From contig NZ_KE384481.1 of assembly GCF_000425945.1 (NCBI RefSeq), forward strand, positions 1-64,000: 64,000 nt of DNA, read 5' to 3'. Below the pieces are notes generated by a model. The model was given only the letters and a program-made list of their open reading frames with translations. It made no database searches and was not told the DNA's origin. The DNA is from Candidatus Solirubrobacter pratensis (GTDB lineage Bacteria > Actinomycetota > Thermoleophilia > Solirubrobacterales > Solirubrobacteraceae). The position numbers and the translations under genes are program-made. Below, piece by piece: positions 1 to 8,249 of this stretch (position 1 is the stretch's first letter; every line of letters starts with the position of its first letter).

Positions 1-51
1 CGGGCGGCCTTGCGCGACCAGCTCGCGGGACCGGGCGACGCGCACGCTCAC
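1..51 (-). CDS. IS3-family transposase OrfB, N-terminal fragment
   Basis: Only the first 17 codons are in the window. The GTG at 51 overlaps the orfA stop (GTGA), and the residues (SVRVARSRELVAQGRP) resemble the start of OrfB proteins of IS3 elements. The catalytic DDE domain would lie beyond the left edge. The call rests mainly on its position behind orfA. Confidence 0.5.
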   Translation of the reverse strand, partial: MSVRVARSRELVAQGRP

Positions 52-347
52 TCCCAGCCCCGCAAGAGTTCCCCCGCGATCTCCACCTCCAACGTCTTGC
101 GCCCCAACGCGCGCTCGAGCCGCGAGACCTGCTTGCGCAGCTCGTCGGCGTCCGAGCGCTCCGTCTTGCCCGACAGCCGCTCGGCGCCGGCGGCCAGAAA
201 CTGCTCGCGCCACTTGCGCAGCAGGCTCTCGGAGATGTCCTGCTCGCGACAGAGCTCGCTGATCGTCTTCGGCCCCCGCAACGACGCGAGCACCAGCTCG
301 GTCTTCTGCTGGGCGCCGAACTTCCGGTACCTGCGGTTCTCGCTCAT
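48..347 (-). CDS. IS3-family transposase OrfA (helix-turn-helix subunit)
   Basis: A 99-residue protein with the OrfA layout: an N-terminal helix-turn-helix (motifs KTISELCREQDISESLLRKW, then EQFLAAGAERL) followed by a coiled-coil segment rich in Leu and charged residues (DELRKQVSRLERALGRKTLE). In this family OrfA binds the IS ends and a frameshifted OrfA-OrfB fusion is the transposase. ATG at 347 is chosen because the conserved region starts right after it; the frame is open further upstream, but with no family-like sequence. The gene looks intact. Confidence 0.85.
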   Translation of the reverse strand: MSENRRYRKFGAQQKTELVLASLRGPKTISELCREQDISESLLRKWREQFLAAGAERLSGKTERSDADELRKQVSRLERALGRKTLEVEIAGELLRGWE

Positions 348-460
348 CGATCCTCTCGATCGCACTGAGCGGCCCATCCTCAGACCGACCCCGGACAGAG
401 CCTCGCCGGCTACACCGGCTCGCACCCTCCCCAAAGAAGATCAATCAGAACCTGTCAACA

Positions 461-815
461 CCGCAGCGGGGTCCAGGCCAAGTTCCGCTCAATTTGCACC
501 CCGGATTGCACCCCGTCACCAGCGCCCCGGCCGACGGGCGGCCGTCCGGGAGCCTCAGTCTTGGTCCTGCCTAGAGGCGGGCATTGCTCCTGCACACAGG
601 GACCAGAGTCGCGGCCTCGGGGTGACCGGGCGGGCGCGGCACCAAGCGGCAGCGAGGTCGCGGACGGTTCCGCCGCGAGGTCGCGAGCAGCCGGGGCCGC
701 GTGGGAGTAGCCCACGCGCGACGGATCATGGCTGCCGCGGAACTCGTCCCGTTCGGCGCAATGCCTCCCGGTTGGTCGGTCCGGCGGGCAACGCGATCGA
801 CAATCGCGTCGAACG
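461..815. other. gene-free stretch between IS end and lipoprotein gene
   Basis: About 355 bases with no convincing gene on either strand. The open frames crossing it are Arg/Pro/Gly-rich readings of high-GC DNA. The only local structure I see is a short direct repeat (TTGCACCCC-type, around 494-518). It may hold the promoter region of the IS or remnants from insertion. Confidence 0.4.
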
Positions 816-1808
816 TCAGCACGTCGGCTGGGCAGGCTGAGCGCGGACGCTGGCGCGCGCGACGAGCCAGCGCGCGATCGTCGTCAGATCGCGCGTGCCG
901 GTCCCGTGCGAGCCATCGGCGGGGCGGCTGGCGATCGCGACGGCGAGCGATTTGCCGTGGATCGTGAGGATGCCCATCTGACGATCCAAATAGCCGCCGA
1001 TGACGCCGGGTCGGGTGCCTGGGCCCCAGCCGCCCTTGAGCTGCGCAGGCACGCCGGCGGCGCCGAGTCCCCAGCGCTGGCCGCCGACGACCCGGGCCAT
1101 CAGCGCGAGCACCTGCACGCCGGCGGCGCTGCACGGCAGCGCGGCGGTGAAGCGAGCCTGGTCGCGCAGCGACCAGGCGGTCTGACCGAACGGCGTATAT
1201 CCCGCGCCGAGAAGCGCGCGCGATTCGATGCTGGTCCGCTGGTCGCCCGCGCGCCGCAACTCGGCATCGGCGGCGCCCGCGGCCGCCTGCGGCGGGCCGA
1301 GCGACGCCCACAGGCGCGTCGCGGCGGCGTTGTCGGAGGCCGTGATCGCCTGGCTCAGGTTGCTCTGCTGCGCGGCCTGCTGCCCCGCATCGATCACGGC
1401 CATCGCGATCGGCACCTTCGCCGTCGACCACGCCGAGCCCGACTGCAGAGCGCCGATCCGCTCGACCGCCCGGCCGGTTCCGACGCCCGAGACGGCGAGC
1501 CCGTGCTCCCCGCCCAGAGACGCCGCGAGGCGCCGGAAGCTCGCGCGGTCCGCCGCCGAGAGGATCTCGCGGGAAGCCGGCGCCGTCGCCGCGGGCGTCC
1601 GTGTCGGCTCGGCGGTCGCCTTCGCCTGTGGCGTCGAGGTCTTGACCAGTGGCCGCGGCGCGACCGGATGCGCGACGACGTCCTGGCCCGTCGCCGGGCC
1701 CTGCTCGCCACCGCCGCCGCAGCCCGCGAGCAGGCCGGCGGCGACGATGGCGACGAGCGAGACGCTTCGGGTCAGAACGTCACCGAGGCGTTGTTGGCGC
1801 CCGCGCAC
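816..1808 (-). CDS. serine beta-lactamase-like lipoprotein
   Basis: A 330-residue serine hydrolase of the penicillin-binding/class A beta-lactamase fold. The N-terminus is a lipoprotein signal (lipobox LLAGC, Cys about residue 30), then a Pro/Thr/Ala linker. The domain keeps three motifs in order: STAK (about 128-131, nucleophile Ser and general-base Lys), SDN (about 158-160) and KGG (about 258, in place of KTG). I see no clear omega-loop ExxLN, so antibiotic hydrolysis is uncertain; a cell-wall peptidase or inactive homologue is possible. GTG at 1808 is chosen because it gives a proper signal peptide, overlapping the upstream gene by 37 bp; there is no start codon closer to the overlap. It is probably co-transcribed with that zinc-ribbon gene. 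Confidence 0.75.
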   Translation of the reverse strand: MRGRQQRLGDVLTRSVSLVAIVAAGLLAGCGGGGEQGPATGQDVVAHPVAPRPLVKTSTPQAKATAEPTRTPAATAPASREILSAADRASFRRLAASLGGEHGLAVSGVGTGRAVERIGALQSGSAWSTAKVPIAMAVIDAGQQAAQQSNLSQAITASDNAAATRLWASLGPPQAAAGAADAELRRAGDQRTSIESRALLGAGYTPFGQTAWSLRDQARFTAALPCSAAGVQVLALMARVVGGQRWGLGAAGVPAQLKGGWGPGTRPGVIGGYLDRQMGILTIHGKSLAVAIASRPADGSHGTGTRDLTTIARWLVARASVRAQPAQPTC

Positions 1809-2929
1809 GTGACGCCGCTGCCGGTAGGCCGGCAGGACATGGTGTAGGTGCGGTTGGTGACTGGGCTGTAGACGCGGACCGAGGCGGTCGCTCCCGGCGC
1901 GTCGTTGTATGCGTCGCGGACGTTGAGCGCGAACGAGCACGACGTGTTCGGCCCGGCGTACACGCCGTCGCCGCAGTTGTTGCCGTTGCTGTACGGATTG
2001 GTGACCGGCGCCACGGCGCCACTGCCGGAACCGGAGCCGGAGCGCGCCTTCGCGCGAGCCTTGGTGCGCTTCGCCGCCGCGCGTCGCTGCAGCGTCCGCG
2101 ACGTGGTATGCGCCCAGGAGTTCAGCCGGTCCGTGCCGCTCACCGTCTGCTGCTGTCCGGCGATCGTCGGGCCGGCCGCCGAGAGCGCGCTGGTGAGGTT
2201 CGACGAGAGCGTCTGCAGTTGGCTGGCGCCCGCGACCGTCGGATGGTTCAGCACGGCGGCGACGGTGGCGAGATACGCGACTTCGCGATCGAGCACCTGC
2301 TGACCGGCGCCCGCGAGGCCCTGCTGGCCGGGCGGGACCGTGAGCGCGCCCAGCGCGCCGGTGGCCGCGGTCGTCGCCTGCTGCGCCTGCCGAACCGCCA
2401 GACGCGCCTCGTTGGGCTGGGTGCCGCGCACCGCCGCGAGCGCGGCGGAGACCTGCTGGTTGGCACCGAGCATCGGGCCGAAGACCGCCGCGACCTGCCG
2501 CTTGTACGCCGTGCCGGCGTTCGGAGGCTTGTTCGAATCGCCCGACGAGGAGATCAGCACGACGGCCAGCACGACGGCCACCGCCGCGAGCGCCACGGCG
2601 CCGATCGCAAGCCAGGTCCCTCTGCCGCGCTTGCTCGCGGGCGCGGGCGCGGCCGCGAAAGGGCCGGTGACGATCGTGTGGGTCTCAGTCGGCGTGGCGA
2701 ACCGGCCGTCACCGCCCAGCGCCGAGTGCCCGTTGCCGGGCTCGGCCGCCGGCTGATCGGCGGCGTGCGGTTCGCTGCCGCTGAGCGGCGCGGCCGCCAT
2801 CTGCGGCGTGATCGCCTGATGCACTCCGCTGGGGCTGCCGCAGTTCGAGCAGAACTTGCCGCCGTGGATCGGCGCACCGCACGCGGCGCAGAAGTTCGCT
2901 CCGGAGCCCGTCTCGCTGGTCTCGCTCAT
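1772..2929 (-). CDS. zinc-ribbon single-pass membrane protein with extracellular Cys domain
   Basis: A 385-residue protein of unknown function. It begins with a zinc ribbon (CxxC at 14-17 and 27-30), has a Pro/Ala-rich cytoplasmic linker, one membrane helix (about 105-126), a helical extracellular part rich in Gln/Ala, a basic/SGSG linker, and a C-terminal ~70-residue Cys domain (CGDGVYAGPNTSCSFALNVR, later YSPVTNRTYTMSC and NNASVTF). The same Cys domain occurs twice in the lipoprotein at 10519-11403. ATG at 2929 follows a strong GGAGG ribosome site. Upstream, 2992-3007 is a 6-bp inverted repeat (CCCTAT-TTAG-ATAGGG). Confidence 0.8.
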   Translation of the reverse strand: MSETSETGSGANFCAACGAPIHGGKFCSNCGSPSGVHQAITPQMAAAPLSGSEPHAADQPAAEPGNGHSALGGDGRFATPTETHTIVTGPFAAAPAPASKRGRGTWLAIGAVALAAVAVVLAVVLISSSGDSNKPPNAGTAYKRQVAAVFGPMLGANQQVSAALAAVRGTQPNEARLAVRQAQQATTAATGALGALTVPPGQQGLAGAGQQVLDREVAYLATVAAVLNHPTVAGASQLQTLSSNLTSALSAAGPTIAGQQQTVSGTDRLNSWAHTTSRTLQRRAAAKRTKARAKARSGSGSGSGAVAPVTNPYSNGNNCGDGVYAGPNTSCSFALNVRDAYNDAPGATASVRVYSPVTNRTYTMSCRPTGSGVTCAGANNASVTF

Positions 2930-2991
2930 CTTCCCGTCCTCCGTGAACCGCTCCTCGGCAACCCGCACGCGCGGGCCTCGATGGTGAGGGA

Positions 2992-3007
2992 CCCTATTTA
3001 GATAGGG
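2992..3007. promoter_or_regulatory. inverted repeat upstream of zinc-ribbon gene
   Basis: CCCTAT-TTAG-ATAGGG, perfect 6-bp arms with a 4-base spacer, lies 63 bp upstream of the zinc-ribbon gene start and 118 bp upstream of the divergent RCC1 pseudogene. Its AT-rich centre in a GC-rich genome suits a regulator site in a divergent promoter region. No specific regulator is indicated. Confidence 0.35.
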
Positions 3008-3124
3008 GAGCGCTGCCCCTGAACTATCGACCAGCCCGCCGCGGGAGTGGCCCGCTCCGAGGAGGTAAGCCTGACGCAACCTAGGTCTGCTTGTCGCGCG
3101 CGGGGCCGGCTGGATACTCGCGCC

Positions 3125-3932
3125 ATGCGACGGTTGACACGCACGGTCATCGCCGCGGCGCTGGTGAGCGCCGCGGGCGCCGGACCCGCACACGCGGCCC
3201 GGCCCACGGCAACCGCGGTCAGCAGCTCGCACGATCACTCGTGCGCGCTGCTCTCGGACGGCACCGTCAAGTGCTGGGGCGCGAATCGCAAGGGTCAGCT
3301 CGGCACCGGCGACCGGCGGCGGCGCCTGACGGCGGTTGCCCTACGCGGCTTGACCGACGCGAAGGCGATCAGCACCGCCCAGTACATGAGCTGTGCGGTG
3401 CTCTCCGGCGGGACCGTCGAATGCTGGGGCGACAACCAGTGGGGTCGAGTTGCGCGCCGCGGACCAGCTGACCCCGGTCGCGGTGCCGGGGGTCAGCGGC
3501 GCGGTCGCGATCGACGCCAGCGCGCACCAAGACTGCGCGGTGCTCGACCGGGGGTGGCCGAATGCTGGAGTCGGGTCAGGACGCCGGCCGTCGTGCCCGG
3601 TCTCACGAACGTGCGCGACTACCGCTGGAGCATCGACGGCGTGGTGGCGGACCACGGTTGCGCGCTGCTCGGCAACGGCACGGTCAAGTGCCACAGCCCG
3701 GGCGGAGGATCGTGGGGCCAGCTCGGCAACCGCACGAAGACGAAGAGCAAGCGGCCGGTGACGGTCAGCGGCATCCACGACGCGACGATTCTCAGCACCG
3801 CCTCGTTCGACACGTGCGCCCTGCGCTCAGGCGGCAGCGTCATGTGCTGGGGCAACAAACATCGATGGCCAGCTTGGCGACGGGACGACCACACACCGCC
3901 TGCGACCCGTCACGGTGCGCGGCCTTGCGTAG
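3125..3932 (+). pseudogene. secreted RCC1-repeat protein, frameshifted copy 1
   Basis: The start (ATG 3125, signal peptide ending AHA) and the RCC1-type repeats (pattern CALLSDGTVKCWGANRKGQLG) are clear, but three frame changes are needed to read it through. One lies near 3446 (the next repeat continues in the +1 frame as ELRAADQLTPVAVPGV), one near 3555 (back to the first frame at VAECWSRV) and one near 3860 (final segment GQLGDGTTTHRL, stop TAG at 3930). RCC1-like repeats form beta-propellers, here secreted. It is a tandem near-copy of the next gene. Either a decayed gene or assembly errors; several shifts in both copies favour decay. Confidence 0.75.
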
Positions 3933-3945
3933 AGGAGGGCCTCAG

Positions 3946-4580
3946 ATGCGACGGTGGACATGGACGATTCTCGCCGCGGCGCTGGTGAGCGCCGCGGGCG
4001 CCGGACCGGCGCACGCGGCGCGGCCCAGCGCCACGGCGATCAGCGTCGCGACCGACCACGCCGGCGCGCTGCTCTCCACCGGCACCGTCAGGTGCTGGGG
4101 CGCCAACGACCGAGGTCAGCTCGGCGACGGGAGCCGGCGGCGGAGCCTGACCGCAGTCGCCGTGCACGGCCTGACCGACGCGAAGGCGATCGGCACCGGC
4201 TGGGCCGCGACCTGCGCGGTGCTCTCCGGCGGGACCGTCGAGTGCTGGGGCGATAACCGCAACGGCGAGCTCGGCGACGCCACGAAGATCACGCGGCCGC
4301 TGCCGGTGCCGGTCAGCGGCGTCACGGACGCGGTCGCCGTCACCGTCAATGAAGCGAACGGGAGTACGGCCTGTTCGGGAACGGCACACGGACGCGGAGC
4401 CAGCGCCCGGTCGCGGTCCCCGGCCTCCGCGACGCCACGATGATCGGCGTCGCGGACTTCGCCGCGTGCGCCCTGCGCGCGAGCGGCGGCGTCGCCTGTT
4501 GGGGGAGCTTCGACGCGCGGTCAAGCCTCGCGCCGACCAAGCGTGGGATGCGGCCGATCGCCGTGCGCGGCCTCAGGTAG
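3946..4580 (+). pseudogene. secreted RCC1-repeat protein, frameshifted copy 2
   Basis: The start ATG 3946, with GAGGAGGG ahead, follows copy 1 by 13 bases. The first ~130 residues match copy 1 closely, including the signal peptide (AAALVSAAGAGPAHAARP) and the repeat GGTVECWGDN. Near 4355 the frame is lost. The natural continuation (YGLFGNGTRTRSQRPVAVPG, then CALRASGGVACWGS) is in another frame and ends at TAG 4578-4580. Compared with a normal repeat, residues are also missing at the break. Probably a decayed tandem duplicate. Confidence 0.75.
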
Positions 4581-4718
4581 GTCACGACGACCTACACCTT
4601 GGATCACTGGCGGTGCGGCGTACGCAGCGCGAGGCTCTGGCGTGTCGCCCCGGAAAGTTGCCCGGGGGCAGCGATCCCGACTAGTGTCCGTCCAACGGCG
4701 TCCGCAAGGAGAGCGAAC

Positions 4719-5546
4719 GTGAGAGCTGCACTGCTGGTTTCCATTGTGTTGGTCATCGCCGGTGCCACCGCCGCGCCGGCGCATGCCGGGTTCCACTTCC
4801 GCGAGCGGGTCAGGAACGCGCAGCTGGGCTCGGTGCGCGCCGAGTTCAGCTACAAGCTCGACTCGCGCAGCCGGTTCTGGCAGAGCGGCCGCCTGCGGAT
4901 CTGGGACCACGGCCGGCTGATCGTCAAGCGCGCCGACAAGTACGGGTACGCGGGCGCGTACACCCTTCCCTCGCTGGCGGTCGTGCAACTCGATGCGGCC
5001 GGCCCGCCGGAGGTCGTCCTGAACCTCTATTCGGGTGGCGCGCACTGCTGCTTCGCGGTCGAGATCTACACCGGCAAGCACCGGCTGAGGAGGGACTGGG
5101 GGCACTTCGGTGCCCCGGTGCTGCGCGACGTCGACGGCGACGGCAAGCTGGAGTTCCACGGCTTCGACTCGAACTTCGCCGCCGCCTTCGGCTCGTTCGG
5201 CAGCAGCCGGCTCCCGGCGAAGGTCTGGAGCTATTCCGCGGGCACGCTCACCGACGTGACGTCCTCGTACCCGGCGGAGGTGCAGGCCGACATGGCCCAG
5301 CAGTACGCCGCCTACCAGGAGGCCCTGACCTCGCCGTATTCGGAGAACGTACGCGCGGCGCTCGCGGCGTACGCCGCCGACGCCTACACGCTCGGCCAGG
5401 GCGAGGCGGCGATGGCGATCGTCCAGGCCGCCGTCGACGCCGGCGGGACCGCCGGTGGAAAGTCCGAAGACGACCCGGCCTACGAGCACGACTACATCAG
5501 CACGCTGCGCGACATGCTGCGCAAGCTCGGCTACGACAAGGGCTAG
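4719..5546 (+). CDS. secreted protein of unknown function
   Basis: A 275-residue protein with a signal peptide (cleavage after APAHA, about residue 22). The mature part has a VLNLYSGGAHCC motif and an Asp-rich loop (RDVDGDGKLEF) like the calcium loops of FG-GAP/dockerin-type repeats, then an Ala/Tyr-rich helical C-terminus. I do not recognise the family; the similarity to VCBS/FG-GAP-like secreted proteins is weak. GTG 4719 is chosen for its AAGGAG ribosome site and because the signal peptide starts there. The FHA gene follows immediately and may be co-transcribed. Confidence 0.75.
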   Translation: MRAALLVSIVLVIAGATAAPAHAGFHFRERVRNAQLGSVRAEFSYKLDSRSRFWQSGRLRIWDHGRLIVKRADKYGYAGAYTLPSLAVVQLDAAGPPEVVLNLYSGGAHCCFAVEIYTGKHRLRRDWGHFGAPVLRDVDGDGKLEFHGFDSNFAAAFGSFGSSRLPAKVWSYSAGTLTDVTSSYPAEVQADMAQQYAAYQEALTSPYSENVRAALAAYAADAYTLGQGEAAMAIVQAAVDAGGTAGGKSEDDPAYEHDYISTLRDMLRKLGYDKG

Positions 5547-6237
5547 CGCGCTGAGCACGGACGCAGACCCACTCGCCCCGCACGCGCTCGCGGCCAGCGA
5601 GCTCCAGGCGCTGCTCGCGGCCGAGCGTGCGGGCGAGCCGTTCCTCGCCTTCAAGGACGCGGACGGCCGGCTCGGCCTGTTCCGGCCCAGTGGCCAGACG
5701 CTGACCGTCGGCCGCCGGCCCGAGACCGACCTGCCGATCGCCTGGGACAGCGAGGTCTCCGGCCTGCACGCGGAGCTCCAGGGCATCGCGGGCGAGTGGA
5801 CGATCGTCGACGACGGGCTCTCCACCAACGGAACCTTCGTCAACGGCCGCCGCGTCGCCGGCCGCCTGCGCCTGCGCGACGGCGACCGCGTCCGCGTCGG
5901 CCGCACGATCCTCGCCTACCGCGCCGGACGCGCGGTCACCGTCGAGGCGACGGCGGCGGCCGGCGAGCCCGGCGCCGCGCAGCCGCTCACGGCGACGCAG
6001 CGCAAGGTGCTGATCGTGCTCTGCCGCCCATACCGCGACGGCGGCACCTTCACGAGCCCGCCCACCAATCAGCAAATCGCTGACGAGCTCTTCCTCAGCG
6101 TCGAGGCGGTCAAGATGCACCTACGCACACTGTTCGGCAAGTTCGAGCTGGCCGACTTGCCGCAGAACGAGAAGCGCACCCGGCTCGCCGAATGCGTGCT
6201 GCAGTTCGGCGCGATCTCGCGGCATGAGCTGGGCTAG
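5455..6237 (+). CDS. FHA domain-winged helix regulator (copy 1)
   Basis: The protein has an N-terminal phosphothreonine-binding FHA domain (LTVGRRPETDLP; SGLHAEL; STNGTFVNGRRV, with the usual Gly-Arg, Ser/His and Asn-Gly positions) and a C-terminal helix-turn-helix region (LTATQRKVLIVL; NQQIADELFLSVEAVKMHLR). It probably turns a kinase signal into transcription control. The gene is convergent with, and overlaps by 4 bp, a transmembrane Ser/Thr kinase, the likely partner. The start is uncertain: GTG 5455 is the only usual start codon in frame but overlaps the upstream gene by 92 bp. The paralogue at 16935 suggests translation begins near 5551, where only a CTG exists. Confidence 0.85.
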   Translation: MESPKTTRPTSTTTSARCATCCASSATTRASALSTDADPLAPHALAASELQALLAAERAGEPFLAFKDADGRLGLFRPSGQTLTVGRRPETDLPIAWDSEVSGLHAELQGIAGEWTIVDDGLSTNGTFVNGRRVAGRLRLRDGDRVRVGRTILAYRAGRAVTVEATAAAGEPGAAQPLTATQRKVLIVLCRPYRDGGTFTSPPTNQQIADELFLSVEAVKMHLRTLFGKFELADLPQNEKRTRLAECVLQFGAISRHELG

Positions 6238-8249
6238 TCCGTCACCACCGTCGGGCTGACCACCGGACCCTTGACGACGACCCGGGGTGCAGCCGGCGGC
6301 TCCGCCCCGACGAGCGCTTGCGCCAGCTCCCCCGCGGTGCGGAACCGCTGCGCGGGATCCTTCGCCATCCCGCGGGCGAGCACGGCGTCGATCGCCGCCA
6401 ACCCCAGCGCGGGCACAGGGGCGTTCACGTGCGCCCACAGCTTCGCCGCGTCGGTGTCGCGCGGGAACGGCACCTGGCCCGTGAGGCAGTGGTACAGCAC
6501 GCCGGCCAGCGCATAGACGTCGCCGGCCGGCCCGGCGTCCTCGCCCGCGATCTGCTCCGGCGCGGAGTAGTCGAGCGTTCCCACCCAGCCACCCGCCTGG
6601 GTCACGCCCGCCGCCCCGATCTGCTTGGCCACCCCGAAATCGGTGAGGTAGAGGTGCTCGGGATCGTCCAGGGTGAGCAGGACGTTCGCGGGCTTGACGT
6701 CGCGATGCACGAGCCCGCGCGCGTGGGCCGCGTCGAGCGCGCCCGCGAGTTGCGCGATCAGCCGCGTGCAGCGCGCCGGCTCGAGCGCCCCGTCGTGCGC
6801 GAGCAGCTGCGCGAGGTCCACGCCGTCGACGAGGCGCATGACGATGTAGAGCAGCCCGTCGTCCTCACCGGCCTCGTAGACCGGGATCACGTTGACGTGC
6901 TCGATCGAGGCGGCCAGCTGCGACTCGCGCTCGAAGCGCTCGCGGAACACGGGATCCTGCGCGCGCTCGGTGGCGATCAGCTTGACCGCGACGGGACGGT
7001 CGAGGGCGAGCTGCGTTGCCCGATAGACGACTCCCATCCCGCCGCGCCCGACGACGGACTCGATCCGGTAGCCGGCGATGATGGCCGTCGGCGCGAGCGC
7101 CCGCGCGCCGCCGAGCACGTCGTCGACGACAGCTCTCGCGCCCGCCGCGAACAGCTCGCGCAGCCGCTGGCGCTCGCGCCGGTCGGCCCACAGGGCGACG
7201 ATCGCCGTTCCCGCGGTGGCAAGGATCAGCGCGCCCGCGGGATCGATGAAGTCGAGCACGGTGCCGGCGTTGAACACGAGCTGGGTCGCCACCGCCCACG
7301 CGACGAGCAGGCCGAGGCCGGACAGCACGCTCACGAGCGTGCCGAAGCGCAGGCCGGTGAGGGCCGCGAGCAGCAGGAAGGCGCCGATCAGGGCGCTCGT
7401 CACCCAGCCGGCCGCCGCGCCCAGCGGCCGCCCCTGGAGCATGGTCGACGCCGCGTTCGCGAGCACCTCGGGCCCTGCCATCGGCGTGGCGCCGCCGGTC
7501 GGCGTCGCGTGCAGGTCCTGCAGCGCCAGTGCCGAGGCACCCAGGATCACGATCTTGCCCGCCACCGCGTTGCGCGGAAAGCGCCCGTCGAGCACGCGCG
7601 AGTAGGGGATTGCGCGCAGCGTCCCCGGCGGACCGGCGTAGTCGATCAACACCCGCCCGGGGAAGGGCGGCACCGGTCGCCCGGCGGCCTCGGCGACCGC
7701 CACGCCGAACGTCTTCAGCCCGCCGATCTCGTACTGCGTCCGCCGCAGCGTGCCGTCGGTGTCGGGGATCATGCTGGTGTTGCCGGCGCGCGCGCCGAGC
7801 TGGTGCAGGAGCGCGTCGCCGCCGAGGACGGTCGTCGTCCCGCGCGGGCCGACCACCGTCGTGCTCAGGACGACGTTGCCCGCCCGTCCGACCGCGCGGA
7901 TCAGGGCGTTGTCGTCGGTCGGATTGGTCCGCTCGGTGAACTGCACGTCGATGGCGATGACCTTCGCGCCGGCGCGACGCAGCGCGTCGATGACCCGCGC
8001 GTGGTAGCGGCGCGGGAATGGCCACTGCGCGCGCTTGTGCTCGTCGCGCAGCTCGTTGAAGGTGGTCTCGTCGATGTCCACCAGCACGAGGCCGGCGAGC
8101 TTCGCGCGATCGCTGCCGCGGAGCTGGTAGCGCGCGTCAAGCGTGAGCTGCTCGGGACGGCGCAGGACGTCGTGCGAGCGCGCCAGCGCACCGGCGCCGC
8201 CGGCGAGCAGCGCGACGAGGAGCAGGGCGAGCGCGCGCGTCATTGTCAC
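6234..8249 (-). CDS. CHASE2-domain transmembrane Ser/Thr protein kinase
   Basis: A 671-residue sensor kinase. Residues about 5-25 form a first membrane helix; a CHASE2 extracellular domain follows (about 30-275, motifs VLVDIDETTF and AIDVQFTE), then about three membrane helices (280-355) and a cytoplasmic PknB-type kinase (about 390-655) with GRGGMGVVYRA, VAVKLI, HRDVKPANVLL, DFGVAK and a GTLDYSAPEQ activation segment. All catalytic residues appear present. The GTG start at 8249 overlaps the stop of the RCC1 gene (GTGA), so translation is probably coupled to it. Having CHASE2 before the kinase puts the sensor at the N-terminus, unlike the second kinase here. Confidence 0.92.
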   Translation of the reverse strand: MTMTRALALLLVALLAGGAGALARSHDVLRRPEQLTLDARYQLRGSDRAKLAGLVLVDIDETTFNELRDEHKRAQWPFPRRYHARVIDALRRAGAKVIAIDVQFTERTNPTDDNALIRAVGRAGNVVLSTTVVGPRGTTTVLGGDALLHQLGARAGNTSMIPDTDGTLRRTQYEIGGLKTFGVAVAEAAGRPVPPFPGRVLIDYAGPPGTLRAIPYSRVLDGRFPRNAVAGKIVILGASALALQDLHATPTGGATPMAGPEVLANAASTMLQGRPLGAAAGWVTSALIGAFLLLAALTGLRFGTLVSVLSGLGLLVAWAVATQLVFNAGTVLDFIDPAGALILATAGTAIVALWADRRERQRLRELFAAGARAVVDDVLGGARALAPTAIIAGYRIESVVGRGGMGVVYRATQLALDRPVAVKLIATERAQDPVFRERFERESQLAASIEHVNVIPVYEAGEDDGLLYIVMRLVDGVDLAQLLAHDGALEPARCTRLIAQLAGALDAAHARGLVHRDVKPANVLLTLDDPEHLYLTDFGVAKQIGAAGVTQAGGWVGTLDYSAPEQIAGEDAGPAGDVYALAGVLYHCLTGQVPFPRDTDAAKLWAHVNAPVPALGLAAIDAVLARGMAKDPAQRFRTAGELAQALVGAEPPAAPRVVVKGPVVSPTVVTD

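Larger units (their letters stand above)
1..460 (-). mobile_element. IS3-family insertion sequence, right part only
   Basis: The element is cut by the left window edge. It carries orfA (48-347) and the first codons of orfB (1-51), which overlap in a GTGA stop/start. The outer end is inferred near 456-460, where the minus strand begins TGTTGACAGG; the TTGACA in it would serve as a -35 box for the transposase genes. Without the other end, neither the terminal inverted repeats nor the target duplication can be checked, so this boundary is approximate. Confidence 0.6.

Noticed and set aside
816..1808. A confirmed antibiotic resistance beta-lactamase
   Set aside because: The SxxK, SDN and KGG motifs are present but a clear omega-loop Glu motif is not, so only a beta-lactamase-like fold can be claimed.
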